Made by a program: the position numbers and the translations under genes
The notes under the pieces: generated by a model
The model's database searches: none
The model's input: the letters and a program-made list of their open reading frames with translations, nothing else
What the model was told of the DNA's origin: nothing
From: Gautieria morchelliformis
Taxonomy: Eukaryota > Basidiomycota > Agaricomycetes > Gomphales > Gomphaceae
DNA: 64,000 nucleotides
Assembly: GCA_015179125.1 (NCBI GenBank)
Contig: WHVA01000434.1
Span: 33,476-97,475 of the forward strand
Direction: 5' to 3'
Part shown: positions 1 to 11,865 of the stretch, piece after piece
Layout: each line of letters opens with the position of its first letter
Position numbering within the stretch: the first letter of the stretch is position 1

Positions 1-261
1 TAATCTCTTCATAAATGATGGAGATGATGCAATAAATGATGTTAGACCAGTGGAATGACGACTCAACTCGATAATAGGCATGAAAATGAACTCTTAACTC
101 AATGGTACGCATGTCTGCCCCTCAACTCGATGTTTGACTCATGATACGCATGTATGCGCCTCGACTCGACTTGGAATGATGGGAAAATAAGGTGAGTGAT
201 AAGAGAAATGAGAAGTGAGATTGTCCTGATTGAAACTGTCCTTCCTCCTCCAATAACAATA
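1..261. repeat. Dispersed repeat, copy 1 (partner at 51112-51371)
   Basis: This stretch is nearly identical to 51112-51371, about 97% by eye, and the differences I counted are all transitions. Both copies stop at the same base string, CCAATAACAA, after which the flanks differ. On the minus strand the unit begins TGTTATTGG, which looks like an LTR start. It contains two copies of a motif around GGTACGCATGT followed by CTCGACTCGA. The left boundary is cut by the window edge. Probably an LTR fragment; the family is not identified. Confidence 0.7.
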
Positions 262-289
262 TGAACACCAAAAGGGGGTTGGATCGAGA

Positions 290-830
290 AGCTGATGGAG
301 CTACTAACGAGCCATCATGCCGGGTAGGGATGTCGCTCGTGATTTGATGGTGTGCCTGCTGGCGAATGATGCGAGCAGCGAATGTCTGTTCGGCGAAATG
401 CGAGGAAGGGCGAACGCAGATGACATAGGGGAGGAGTGGTCGATGTGGAGGGCGAAGCCGAGCGAACACGGGAGAGGAGTGGCGAAAGGGGAAATGGGGA
501 TAACAAGGTGCAGGAAATACACAAGTCATGACAATCCGATCATAGGAACACCATCGAAAGAGGGTTGAGCAGAGGAGGTGATAGGCCCAGCGATGACTGC
601 CAAGTCAGTCCAAAGACGTCAATTGTGCTTTGACGGTGTGGCTATGGTAAATGGTGCGAACAGCGAAGATCGGTTGCCGATCACGGCAAGGGCGATCGGA
701 ACGAACACGGAGGTGGAGTGAGAAATGGGAGAACAGACCATCTGAGTATGTGAAATAAATGGGTCATGACAACTATAATAGTGATAACTACCAGTGTTCA
801 GGATAATGAGCAAATGGGTCGAAAAACTAT
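290..830 (-). repeat. LTR-like fragments with GTCATGAC ends
   Basis: Two related stretches, about 300-540 and 640-800, carry the same motif string on the minus strand: TTGTCATGAC, then C/T-rich sequence with many 'TTCGC' words. The same motif order occurs on the plus strand at 54050-54190, and in part at 53700-53830. TGTCATGA is a plausible LTR start. No internal coding sequence is joined to them here. They look like fragments of one gypsy-type LTR family, but no target duplication was found. Confidence 0.4.
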
Positions 831-2560
831 GTGTAACTAAAGGGGTGACTATTTGTAGTCATGAAAAAGATGGGGATAATGGAAGGGGTGTTAGGCTTTG
901 GAATAGAGTCTTGTACCTACTATACAAAGCCCCTGCCTACATGATGTCAAGATAGTAATCAGCTGGTCGTGTCATGGAGCGCAATAGAAAATGGAAATTT
1001 AAGTTTCTCTTGTGTAGTATCAATGCTACTCTTGCTGATGGGGCCGCTGTCTCTGTGCCTCTTCTATGGGGCAGCTGATCGAGCATACATGCTTGTAATG
1101 GTATTCTGTCGTCATTCCGCAATGTCCGATGCTCCTGCACAGTCTATACTCCTCTGTGGCATTTGGTGCCCGCACCTCCTTGGTGCCTGTGGCCTGGTGC
1201 CTGTCAACGTCATGGCCGATGCCATCTGTCAATAGGTGCGCTGTCTCTGATTGGCCACACGTGGCCGATGTCTTCATTCCTGTATCTTATCTGATCTACA
1301 GATAAGTGTCATGTGCCATCTGCGCGTGTTAAGGCTGAACACGAGTCAACCTGTGGATCACCCGGACTCGGATCCATGGGTTTTCCTGCCCCGGCAACCC
1401 ATACTTGGATCCATGCGGGTATTGGCCACGGGTAGATCCCAACCCGTGGATCTGACCCGCGGGTTTTTTCCACGGCCATGAAATTTATTGCTGGATTTAG
1501 TTTTTCTCTGTTCGCCCGATGGCACCTCACAAAAAGGCATGCTTGTATGGACAAATACTATGTATATTTTGGCGAGTACCAATTATAAACAAAGCTCACT
1601 TCTGTGTCTCTTAAAGATGACACGATCCCTTCTTCTAACCAGTCTAGAAGGCATCCATGACCAAGACTCACCAGCAGAAATGGAACCGTGGGGGTTGGGA
1701 GATCGCGGCGCTGAGTATGACGAGTTTGATGCTGATGATCAAGGAATGTGGTCAATACGGCGCCCCTGGACCCAATATGTGACTTAGCCAGCCATGAACC
1801 CAAACAACAGGTGTCTTGGCTAGTTTTTCCAAAGCTTGGTGCATTGTTGTTGTGAATGTGTTCAACACCTGTTCGAATGTGTTTCTGGATCCTGCGTATA
1901 GCAATTGACATTGAGCTCATCTCCACCTGTTGAGAAGTACTTGGATGGAAAGTTTGGAGGGACTGCCGTAAAGAGTGAAGCGGTTAAATTGACCACTTTG
2001 GGATCGGGGGAGTGAAGCTGCCCAGCGGGCGGTTCTAGACGTATGTGAGTTAGGTTTGGCCAACTGAGTCACGCAGACCCAACGTACCGTTGGCGAACTG
2101 TGACCATGGTGTGGCGTCATTGCATGCTACTAGATCAGGGTGAGAGTGCGCGATAACCGCCGTATGACATGGAGTGTCGATTTCCTGGTGACATCTGGAT
2201 TTGTAAATCTCATGAAAGTAATATGTAACGACATTCTTTACATCAGTGGCGGAGTAAACTGATGCTGCGGTGTATGCACCAGCTTGCAACAGTTCCGGGC
2301 TTTGATTCACATGACATCAGCGACAACAATTAATTATATCCCTAATTCAGTGCACAATTGGTTAACCTCCAGAGGAAAGCTCTGGCTGTCGACAATCAGC
2401 CAGTGGAAAGTATTGATCTAGTTTTCATTTACGCATCAATGTTTGATGAACAAGCATTTTGGCAGATGTACTTACTTTGACCCAGCTCAAGGCATCCAAA
2501 GTGCTCAGGATGTTACTGACAGGGAAACTAACGGAAATATATTAGTGATTGCTTGGTTAT
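831..2560. other. No recognisable gene
   Basis: I see no convincing coding region here; the open frames are short and unrelated to families I know. Around 1340-1480 there are clustered imperfect palindromes built from GGATC, CATGG and ACCCGYGGGTTTT words. Confidence 0.5.
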
Positions 2561-2642
2561 TCTGTGCAGTTCCTACAAGTTTCGAGCGGTATTGAGCATG
2601 AAAGTGCGATAAGGATAGGCTGGAGCGTCTGTGATGTTTCAT

Positions 2643-2870
2643 GACGCTGGTCCCCAGATGGGCCACCAGCCCGCACAGGGCTGCAAGTTGCGCACCGGCA
2701 TCCCACCCGACGCTGGTGCGGCCCCATCATGGCCACCAGCGCCGTGCAGACTGCAAGCTGCGCGCCGGCGTCCCACCCGACGCTGTTACGGCCCCAGATT
2801 GGCCACCAGCATCGTGCGGGATGGAAGCTACGCACCTGTGTCCCACCCGACGCTGGTGTGGCATCGAGCT
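2643..2870. repeat. 70-bp tandem repeat, about 3.3 copies
   Basis: The string CCCACCCGACGCTG recurs with start-to-start spacing of exactly 70 bp (about 2702, 2772, 2842), preceded by a slightly shorter first unit (about 66 bp) beginning near 2643. The unit is GC-rich. Because 70 is not a multiple of three, the same words appear in all three frames, which explains the several overlapping open frames on both strands. I do not treat any of these as a gene. Confidence 0.85.
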
Positions 2871-2997
2871 GCGAGCCGCATCCCCACTTGGTGTTTTGAA
2901 TTTTCTCCCTGCACCAGCAGCAGAAGAGCGGCGAGAGGTGAGCAACGTCCCCGTAGACTCATCATGGCCGAGAGCGGTCACGTGCCCGCATCATGGG

Positions 2998-3135
2998 ATA
3001 TAGTGTTGCCAAGGTTCGGTTTTGGGTTCAAGCCGAGCCAAACCATTAATAAGCTACGCCGAGCTATATCCAAGTGAAGCCGAACCAATACTAATGGTCT
3101 GGTTCGGCTTCCAGCCGGCTTCGAACTGCCAGCCG
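2998..3135. other. GGTTCGG-rich inverted segment
   Basis: This short stretch alternates GGTTCGG/CCGAACC and GCCGAGC/GCCGGCT words in both orientations, giving several imperfect hairpins. It does not code for anything I recognise and may be the end of a degenerate repeat. Confidence 0.3.
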
Positions 3136-3442
3136 GAGCCCGAGTCATGTGACTTCATCATGCAACCGGTATTGCTGCAGACTTTGGCCCTCTCTTCTGT
3201 GAGTTTTGCCTGGCACGTCGAACATGCTCCTGGAGATGGAGACATTGGTGTCGAAGTCCTTGCCATCTCCATATGCTCTGGACTGCGCTGTTGTCCTTTC
3301 CTGGCATGCGGTAGCATGCCACTGGGACAGCGACTTGGAGAAGGCCTGCGTCAAGATCAGGACTGGACAAGCCTATCAAGGGATCCTAGTGGGTCGTCTT
3401 TTTCTCGTCGACTTCACCTACAACCATCATTAATGTGCTAAA

Positions 3443-4262
3443 GTGTCAGGAAATCCAGGAGATACCGACGTACTCCATAACCCTAGCGATGGCGACCCTA
3501 TGGACATTGACGATTTGATTTCAAACGATAGCAAAAGTCCACTGCCCACCGGCGGAGATAGACCGATTGACCATTGCCATGTTGAAAACAATGCAATGAT
3601 CATTTCAGAGGATCGTCATAGCGACACCACTGCGTTGCTGCCATCTCTGGACCTTGCTGACAGGATCAGAGGATATCGACTTCTTGAACTTATCAGTGAG
3701 CAAGCTAGCAGTGGGCTTGGTAAGTCACCCAAGTCTACAACCATCAAATGGCAGAAAAATATAACAAGTTGCAGTCAACAAGGTAATCATCTCTCAAGAA
3801 CCATTAAGTCGTTTCATCAACTAGGTATCTCCTGGCGCATACATGTCATTGACCCACGTCAGCTTTACCACATTGGATCAATTCCTCATCAAACCTATTG
3901 GTATATATGGTAGCAAATCTGAGATTGTGCACTTGCTCCTGGAAATCGAAGCCGTAGACAAAGACACGTATGTATTGATATACTGTTGGAATTTCCAAAA
4001 TTGTGACTTGCGTGCTCTTCAGGGCCTCTCTTCTCCTGATGCCGCGCACAGAGCACTCTATTGAGATTGCGGATCCCACCTGGACAGGAGCAAGGTTTAG
4101 AATAGACATCAATAGCATTAATAGGGTTGAGCGGAATCAGGTTTCAAAGCAGCGAAGGCTCAGAGTGATCTCAACTGAAGTCCCATGGTACTCCGTCACA
4201 GGCAGGCTCGCTGCAGAGGCGTGGCAGCATCTCGCGAAAAGGAGAGCCCCTGCACTATGACG
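3443..4262 (+). pseudogene. Conserved fungal protein fragment, broken
   Basis: I do not recognise a named domain. The N-terminal part is acidic (MDIDD-type segment near 3500), followed by a segment including LADRIRGYRLLELISEQ. A GT-AG intron fits from about 3720 to 3776. The next exon reads KVIISQEPLSRFIN, then a TAG stop at 3822-3824, then continues in the same frame with a protein-like segment including FLIKPIGIYGSKSEIV. Another intron probably starts near 3968 and ends near 4021, after which the frame decays. From memory this resembles a large uncharacterised Agaricomycete protein family, but that is a weak recollection. The stop and the missing C-terminal part make it a relic. Confidence 0.45.
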
Positions 4263-4555
4263 CTGCCATGCTGTACGTGCTCATCTATCCCACTGGTCTC
4301 TCAATTCGACGCTCTGCTCTAGATTCCACAGCCCTACAGAGTCTGGGCGGACTGGGACTATCGCTCCGCATCAGCTCTGCCTTCAGAGGCATGCGGCCAC
4401 ACCTGAGTGTGGTGTGCTCTGCACTGCTCAGCCTCCCATCTCTGTTTTCAGATCTCAAGGTGGAGACGAGAGGAAAGCAACGTGGGCTGTTTTTTATTTC
4501 GCATATTATGTTATTAATACCCCACAAAATTAAGTATTTTGCGTTGTTTTCTACC
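4263..4555. other. No recognisable gene
   Basis: Short intergenic stretch between the broken fungal gene and the hAT transposase tail. No supported feature. Confidence 0.4.
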
Positions 4556-7500
4556 CTACACATCAAATCCAGATGACAAGCTATCATCGCTGTCCTGTTC
4601 GCTACTAGTTTCCGCCACTGGGTTCTGAAGCCTCTGATTTTTCACACGGCTGCTGAGTGTCTGCGCCCTTCCATCCTCGCAGTCATTTTCTAACTCTAGA
4701 TCCTTTTCATCACACTTCCAGCCAGCGGTGAAGTCCAGTCGTGCTTTCCTAAGCAGGAATTTCAGCATCTGAAGCTTTTCCATAAGGTCTGGGCTGATTT
4801 GGTTTCTGCGACGTGTATCTGTCTCAGCACTGGAGGAGAAGGCTCTCTCCTATGGCATGGAGGATGCCTGCGCTGGGAGGTAAGCGAGTGACAGGAGAAA
4901 GAGGGTGGAGTAGTGGTCTTCGTGATGCTGATAATAGTGTTAGTTTGCTTGTAGCACACAATACTAAGTGCTTACATCCCACCAACTGACAAGGTCAAGG
5001 GAATAGATATCAGGCCAGTTTGGTGCGTGGCAATATGAGTTGAACTCCTCATTGACCGAGGGTGTGTGCTGGGGCCGACCAGTGGTATGATGCAGAGCGC
5101 CTTTGCCAAACAAAATATGAAATGCATTCATGGATGGTGAATGGTGCTTCAGTGCACTATGCGATGGTTGGGCATCAAGGTGATTCTCACGATACTGTCT
5201 AAGCTAATAATATAGTGCAGTTAACGAGTAGTTCGTGATTCCAAATAGTCATTTTTGTTACCTCTTCCTTTATCACGCGTTTGGCATATACTACATGGTG
5301 TTCTGGCCAATTTTCTTCAAGCCATCAGAAATGAAGGGCTGGATGAAGAACTGAGGCAGGTTAGCCGAACAACATTACACAAAAGCAAGAACGAGAGATT
5401 ACCTATGCAAATGATGGAAGACTTTGAAAAGCGAGTGTCGTTGTACTGACTGCATAGCTTGTCAATGCCAGCTTGAAGCATTGGTCTCAGATGTGATTTT
5501 GCAGGTTGCTCACACATACGTGACCAAGCACTCAGAAGGGAATCTAATGCTGGGACAACGCAGGCAAGCACAGGGGTCGACTCCGAGCACATTACAGACT
5601 GTAGCGCATGTGCAGGCTGATATCATGAAATCATTGAATACTGTTGTTTCGACAGAGAATAGTGTACATACCTCCAGTATCTCCTTGATGCTTTCCAGTA
5701 CTTCCCACTCACGTGGCCTAAGTCTACTCTTGAAAAGCTTGTTGATGATGCCAGGGTTAAGATATACTTGGATCGGCTTGAGAGTGTACATGAGTATTTG
5801 CTAGTAAATTAATTAGTCACTTACGGCTTGAAGGAATAAAAACCGTTCCAACATAATGTACGTTGAACCCCAGCGAAGTGGACTGTCACGGAGTAGAGCT
5901 AAGACTGGAAGACTATACTTACGCCCATCTTTGTCCTCCCACTGAGACCGTATCATATTCAATGACCTCTTTAAATTCTTCACGACATAACTGCGATGCC
6001 CTCACATTGTTGATAATATTGCACGCAATTGCCATGGGGTCTCGCTGAAGTGCGTCCGCCATGGTTTGTGTATCGGGATTCTCAGGTTCCCTCTCAAGGG
6101 ACTCAAACTCATTAGTAGTGTTCTGTAGCGCAACTTCATTAGTACACCCATGAAGCATCGCTGTAACTGAAGTATGAAGTCGGTGGGGGAAACATCTAAG
6201 CCGGCAATCAGGATGTAAGTAAAATAACTAGATAAAATTACATACACAATGTGCCGCTCTTCGCTCTCAAAGTCAATAAATCAGGTCCTCAGGATAACCT
6301 CGAAGTCTTGTACCATTGCTGCCATATTTGAGGCACCATCGTTGTAATAAACCCAATATAGTGTGATAATAGATTGTCACTGGCTTTAGCCATCTCCATC
6401 AAAACATACCTTGTCAGTGATTCATGCACGATCAGTAACAAAAACGAGCCCCTTCACAAGATCCTGACAGAAGTGGTGGCCTGGCATTGGTAAAAATCCT
6501 ACGAGTGCTGTATACATCTCCAGCGGTCCTTGTATAGTTTTTGAAGTAGGACATATCGACCATCGTAGGTAATGAGCAGTTACTGCAATATACGCACGCA
6601 TAGACTTATCGTCCCACCCATCCGTTGTAAGTGAAATTTTCCCAGCCGCATACTAAGCCCATATGAGAATATGGATATCAGTAATATGTGGGGGCACACC
6701 TGTAATTCTTCCTTGAGTTCTTCAAATTGAGTCTCCCATGCCCGCACTATTAATGACTGGATCATTGTACGATGCGGGATATCTTTGTCAGAAAGGGTTT
6801 CCCGAAGCAGAAGCAGCATATGTTGAAATTAGGGGCATTCGACGACATAAATGACAATTAAGACATAACCATCTGGTTTGAATGATTCTTACCTGATCAT
6901 CAGCAACAATCCAATTTACAAGGGCAGTCTTGAACCGAGCCATAGTAAAGAGTGGACGTGGTGTAGTTACGGGTTCCGATTCATGGTAGTTACTCGTCAG
7001 AGATTTGATCTTGATTGCCCATCCGTTTTGCTTACATACTTCGACGTACTCGTGTATATGGTATTCTTCGATGTGGTCCCAAAGAACACCTGTTGTTGTC
7101 TTTAGAGAATATTCAAATGGGTTTCTGATAATGAAATATGTCATCAGTCTCATGCCAACTACATTATGCATTCACATACTTGCAATAAGCACAAGTAGTT
7201 CCGGTTGCACCCCTCTTGAAGAAGTGCCACACATCGTTGGCTGTTCGGGAACATGGTGGTCAGAGACATGCGCGAGGACGTCCGAATGGAGATTGTGAAA
7301 TAGCAGCTGTATGTGGACGTTGGGGTGTTGCGGCCGGTTGTGGTGTTGCAGGATCATAGATAGATGCCGTGTCTTCCCTAGGAGAAGGTGGCTGATTTTC
7401 CGGCAATGCTGTTAGATCATGTGATACTATTAAACACATGTTGCTATTACTATAGCCAGAGAGACAGAAGAAACGTACCTTCAGCAATATGACCAGGATC

Positions 7501-7726
7501 ATCTTCGAAAAAAGCCCCAATATATGAGCCTCTCGCTCATCTTTGTTGCAGGCCAAACGATCTTGACGTCATTTCTCATGAGCCTTCTTAGCACATGCCT
7601 TCGAGGCTGCCGTTGGTGGGCCTGGTTCCATATTTCCAACATCTGCGGCAGGAGTGGCCAGAATTTTCTTTGCTCTGGAGAGACGAACCCTAGTACCCTG
7701 CCTAGTTCGGGGTTGATGCATCTCAC
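4556..7726 (-). pseudogene. hAT-family transposase, decayed
   Basis: Read on the minus strand, the parts of a BED-finger hAT transposase appear in order. An N-terminal low-complexity segment lies at about 7260-7726. A BED exon lies near 7170-7245 (DVWHFFKRGATGTTCAYCK) and continues after a roughly 55-nt intron into ...HIEEYHIHEYV, giving C-x2-C then H..H. Next come DIPHRTMIQSLI near 6760, ISLTTDGWDDKSMRAY near 6620, and NDGASNMAAMV near 6330. AESTPVL/FDSLL-type sequence lies near 5570, and the C-terminal dimerisation segment ERAFSSSAETDTRRRNQISP ends near 4790. hAT transposases catalyse cut-and-paste transposition with 8-bp target duplications. A stop sits just before ERAF, and several exons need frame changes, so it should not make a working enzyme. 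Terminal inverted repeats were not located. Confidence 0.75.
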
Positions 7727-7979
7727 CTTCTACCTCACGCTCTTGTCCTTTGTGACGCTTGACCCATTCGGTTACCTAACCCTTGAGCAAATCTTGCACC
7801 TCGACCTCCTCGAGTGCCTCCTGGATTAAATATGCATAAGTGAACTGCAGATGTACGAAGGGACAATGGCAGACATGTACCTCTTGAAGCTGTCCCACCC
7901 CGTCGTTCCCCAGTGGGTCGCCTCTCTCCAGCCTGGTCGCCGGTTCTCTTCTCTTGTTTGGTGCCGTCCGTGCGGTCTG
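7727..7979. other. No recognisable gene
   Basis: Transition between the hAT relic and the next dispersed repeat. No feature supported. Confidence 0.3.
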
Positions 7980-8206
7980 CCCACGCGCTCCCACCGCCCA
8001 ATGGGGGGTGATTAGGTAATTCAGCTGAGCGACTTGGAAGTTGATGGAATGGAAATAGCTACTCATGCAATCAGAGATGGGTGGGGGTCTGCTCACACAG
8101 GGTGGATGGTGGGAATGGAACTTTGGTCCATGCAGCAAGTTGTAGATGTGCAAGCATCTGAGCATTGATTATGGTATAAGGGTGCACACTGTAACTCAAC
8201 TATTCA
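7980..8206. repeat. Dispersed repeat, copy 1 (partner at 41150-41372)
   Basis: The sequence matches 41150-41372 along its length with scattered substitutions and small indels. Shared strings include AAGTTGATGGAATGGAAA, CTACTCATGCAATC/CCACTCATGCAATC and GGGTGGATGGTGGGAATGG. No coding frame is conserved between copies. The family is unknown; it is probably a non-autonomous element or LTR fragment. Confidence 0.7.
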
Positions 8207-8795
8207 CCAATGGATCAAGCATGGATGAAGCAGTGTCAATGATGGAATGGTGTGTGGTTGCTGCCACAAGGGACATGGGTGAACTGGGAGCTTGCTCTGT
8301 GGGTGGTGCACACGTAACTTGTTCAAGAAGCACTGTTAGCAGTGATGCAATGGGTACCTGTGGGAGTTATACATGCTTCACAGGTGTTAGCGTTGTCTGG
8401 TGGTGAACGCTGGCGATCACTGGTGATCACTGCTGGCCACCTCTGTCTAGCAGCAATTGATGCTGGGGGGCCATGCTGATTGATGGTGACCACAGCTGAG
8501 CTGTACCTCACGGGCTTGAACACTGATGCAGGGCAGACCCATAACATATGGCCAGCAGTAAGTACTGACTGCTGTTGATAAACAGCAGATATCGCTGACA
8601 AATGGTACTCATCACCGTTTCCACTCATCATGCCACCCAGAGTGAAACAACCCACAAGGAAATCTGGCCGTGGCACCCAGGAAACATCAGATGTGTGCTG
8701 CAAGGATGACTGCAAAGCATATGGTGGCAGATGAGATTGGCACCATCCTGAATAGGACAGGAATTATGAGCAGTAGGAATGGATTTAAGTCATCA
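8207..8795. other. No recognisable gene
   Basis: I see only short frames and local small inverted repeats (GGTGATCACTGCTGG and similar near 8420). No feature supported. Confidence 0.3.
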
Positions 8796-8798
8796 AAA

Positions 8799-9274
8799 GT
8801 AGGGCTAAGAATCAATTAACTCCTTCAGTGATTTTTATTGTCACTGAGATATATTAATACAATAGCTAAGAATCAATTAACTACATGATTTTCAGTCAAC
8901 ATGTTAAGAAGAAAATAACTAAATTACTTGCCTCCTTCAGTGATTTTCATTGTTGCTGAGGAGGGTGTGTAAATGTGTTTCAGAAAAAAAAAAAAATTTG
9001 GTGCCCATGGCAGAGTGGGCGGCCAAATGATTTGAGATTCCACATATCAGCAGAGCCGACTGGTCGGAACAGCGCTAGCAAAACCAAGAGTGCCGGCAGT
9101 AAAATCAGAAAGTCAAACTGAAATAAAATGATACAGACGAGGCAGAAAAGTTTCAAAAAATGACTGAAGAATAAGACATAATGGAGGTGCAATGTGAAAT
9201 AGAATTGGAAAGTAATACGAACAATTGAATATATTCAGCTTGATTTTGGTGCTGGAGCATATATGCACCCAACA
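8799..9274 (-). repeat. Copia-type 3' LTR, degenerate
   Basis: This stretch lines up with the LTR of the older copia element at 30747-31233. It has the same order of words: two TCAGTGATTTTT/ATTGT blocks about 120 bp apart, CTACATGATTTTCAGTCAACATG, and the end GGAGCATATATGCACCCAACA. The end is followed by a polypurine tract (minus strand TTGAGGGGCG) directly next to the RNase H coding end. An A13 run lies near 8984. The outer boundary is not clear and no target duplication could be read. Confidence 0.65.
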
Positions 9275-9896
9275 CGCCCCTCAAGCTTAATATATTCTGA
9301 GTTTCTTGTTGAGGACTTTCACTCTAGGACTAGGAAGCCCTTTAGTGAGAATATCTGCCAACATTTGCTTGGCAGGTAAACGAGCTTTGTTTCTCCATTT
9401 TCGATATATCTCGAAGGAAATATAATCTAATGTCGAAATGCTTGGTTCTGGTGTGCCATAAGTGATGGCAATAGCTGATTGACTGTCTGAATAAACTTGG
9501 ATGGGATAGTTCAGCAGTTGGAATACTTCAGAAATAAAGTGGTGCATCCATAGAGCATCTTTGTTCACATGAGTCAAGGAAACAAATTCGCCTTCAGTTG
9601 ATGATAGGGCTACTATGGATTGCTTTTTGGCAACTCCATGATACTGTCCTTCCATAAATTTGAAACACATAAGCCAAATATGATTGCCTATGATCTTGCG
9701 AAGCCCAATCTGCATCTGAATACCCAACTAAGCTGTCTTGAGTTTTCCTAAGTGTTAGCTTGTAGTCTTTTGTGCCTTTTAAGTATTTAAAGACACATCT
9801 GCATTCCAATGTGTTCCACCTGGGTTTTCAGGAAATTGTGAGAGTAGTGACACTGCAAATGCAATGTCTGGTTGAGTTGCTACAGCTGTCCACTGT
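9275..9896 (-). pseudogene. Copia RNase H fragment, truncated
   Basis: The minus-strand frame carries the C-terminal part of a Ty1/copia polyprotein: VGYSDADWASQ, then VALSSTEGEFVSLTH, PIQVYSDSQSAIAI and LADILTKGLPSPRV, ending a few bases before the LTR. It is the closest relative in this window of the old element at 30747-40495, and DNA similarity runs to about 9895, where it stops abruptly inside the RT/RNase H linker. A frame change falls near 9660. The piece is a 5'-truncated relic. Confidence 0.8.
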
Positions 9897-10440
9897 TAAG
9901 ACTGTGTGTTGTACTGTAGGTCAGCTTTACCAAAGCCAAACTCGGATCTCGGAACAGAGGGCTTGGCTTCAACCTTGTGGGTTGCACCCACTCAGTGTTC
10001 CACCCTAATTTCGGGAACAGGCTCAGCTATAAGTCAAGGATCGGAAACGATATCAAGCAGAGGGGTTTAGTGTACGACAAGCTAAGTTGATATCTGAACT
10101 GAGGAACTACAATACATGGCTGGGGGGTTTATATAGTAAGGTAGTATGCAGTGTCAGAGGGATCAATGATCGGAACAACAGACAGGGGAACAAAGGGTCG
10201 GGCATATGGGGAACTAACTAGGAAGGGAAGCCAGGGGTGATGGAAAGGTACAAAGAGAAGCCCAAGGGAAGCCGAGTGAACCCAAGGTTCCCAAGTGAGT
10301 ACTGAAGCTGAGGCTTCAGGACCAGACTCAGGAATGGATCGTAATGGTACCTCCCTATGGCCGAACCCATGAGGCCATAAGCAAGATCCCGGAGATCGCC
10401 AGGTCGGGAAGGCTACGTAAGCTTTGTTTTGTGTTCTGCT
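9894..10440 (-). repeat. Gypsy-type LTR-like sequence
   Basis: The sequence abuts the truncated copia end with TGTTAAGACTG. Like the gypsy LTR at 61925-62476 it has a GC-rich 'CTTGGCTTCA..TTTCGGGA' block followed about 200 bp later by GGGGGGTTTATATAG. On the minus strand that gives a TATATAAAC box in the same relative place. I infer a related LTR in minus orientation. The right border and target duplication were not found. Confidence 0.4.
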
Positions 10441-10479
10441 TCTTGCCTTCTCCCATCATCATCAGGACTTTGCGAAACA

Positions 10480-11443
10480 TGTCAGACATGGATGAAATTC
10501 CTATCAACGAAATGGACGAGCTTGATGCAGAACTTGCACAAGCTGAACGTGAGTCCGATGAGCGCTGGAAAGCCCTGAGGGAGAAATGTTGACTTGCACA
10601 CGAGCACAAGGAAGCCCTGGAGAAGAAGTGGTGGGAGGACAAGCAGAAAGCCAAGGAGGCTTGGAAGGAACTGGAAGCGCAGGCTGAGGCTGCAAAAAAA
10701 GTTGAGGAGGCACAGAGAGCCGAAGATGCACGAAAAGCGTGGGAGGCAAAAACCAAGGAGGACTGCAAGGAGCAGGAATGTATAGCCGAGCGGGAATGAA
10801 AAAGGTTGATGGACATCTTGGAAGCTGAGCAGGTTGGCAAGTGGCAGTGGACCAAAATATCTATATCCCCTCACCCAAGCCCATTGTCATGGACTCGGCA
10901 ACTGCGCAGGCTTGGATTCTTGCGGCCAACATTGCCCTCGAAAGGGGTTCAGCTAAGTCAAAACTGAGGTCCTCTGGACCAAAGAAAAGGAAAGTGACCA
11001 AGGAGTTGGATAAGGAGGGCAAGGATGAAGAGGTGAGTACTCAGGTTGGTTCGGTTTTGGTCTTTTGACTTATATATATATATATGTATATATTGTTGTA
11101 GCGCCAGCCATGCAATGCTTGCAGGCATCGCAACATGAAATGTCTTTGCGGGAAGAAAACCGCGTGCCAGGACTACGTGGACAAAAAGGTTCACTGCAGC
11201 TTCCTGGACAGGAAGTGGAAACGGAAGGATGAGGATGGAACTGAAGGGCCGGGGCCGAAGAAGGTGAAGGTAGCACTTATCAAACCGTTGGGAGCCATAC
11301 TGTCAGTTGATATAGGTGCTAGGCCATCGGGAATGGGATTGAGGGGTTTAAAACCTGACGGACCTTCCGCCTTCCGGCACCAGATCCCCAGTCGATCTAT
11401 CTCACACTTACATGGTGGAAAGAGTATGAAAAATGCATGTTGA
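10480..11443 (+). pseudogene. Coiled-coil/zinc-knuckle protein, broken
   Basis: The frame opens with MSDMDEIPINEMDELDAELA and runs as a strongly charged Glu/Lys/Ala-rich helix (coiled coil) to about 10830. It is interrupted by TGA at 10590-10592 and again near 10798, both where CGA (Arg) would keep the frame. A frame change near 10835 leads to a Lys/Arg-rich segment with SGPKKRKVTK. A GT-AG intron (about 11034-11100) is followed by a cysteine segment, CNACRHRNMKC then CGKKTACQDYVDKKVHC. This is C-x2-C-x6-C twice, with the second pair's middle Cys replaced by Tyr. The architecture matches the gene at 54375-55507. The function is unknown; a DNA- or RNA-binding role is only a guess. Confidence 0.55.
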
Positions 11444-11697
11444 CCTATGACAATGATGGGAACATTGATAACACCCTGAGAGACATTCCGGGACCGGATC
11501 CTGGACCCTGGGTTGTCGGTAATGTCATATATTCACCGAACATGGAATCTGGGCTGAATTATACAACAGGCAATCTCCCTGAACTCCTCAGACCAGAAAA
11601 CGTAGGGGAGGCCGAACTTGCGTGGATCGAGAAGTATGGGACTGCCATTAACTTAAAATCAAGGCAGCATTTGGGGTGTACGTGTGTCCTTGTGTGA
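11437..11697 (+). other. Short open frame after the zinc-knuckle gene
   Basis: An 86-codon frame with a protein-like stretch (AELAWIEKYGTAINLKSRQ). It could be a last exon of the upstream broken gene or an independent remnant. I do not recognise it. Confidence 0.25.
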
Positions 11698-11865
11698 CTA
11701 AGACTGGACCATCCTCTATGAAGAGGGAATGCGCAGGTCGGTTGACCCAAAGCTTCATCTAGGTCACCATCTTCCGTCACTTTAAGCCTTCTGATCACGA
11801 TTAGGCAATTCTATATGTTCTCAATACCGCCGGTTACTATTTTGTAGCGGTTATGCGCAGTGTCT

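Noticed and set aside
2631..3077. 148-codon Pro/Ala-rich protein
   Set aside because: It is generated by the 70-bp tandem repeat and is matched by equally open frames on both strands.
10004..10343. Promoter of the 10.5-kb gene
   Set aside because: The TATATA word is better explained as the minus-strand TATA box of the gypsy-like LTR; no plus-strand box in a fitting position was seen.
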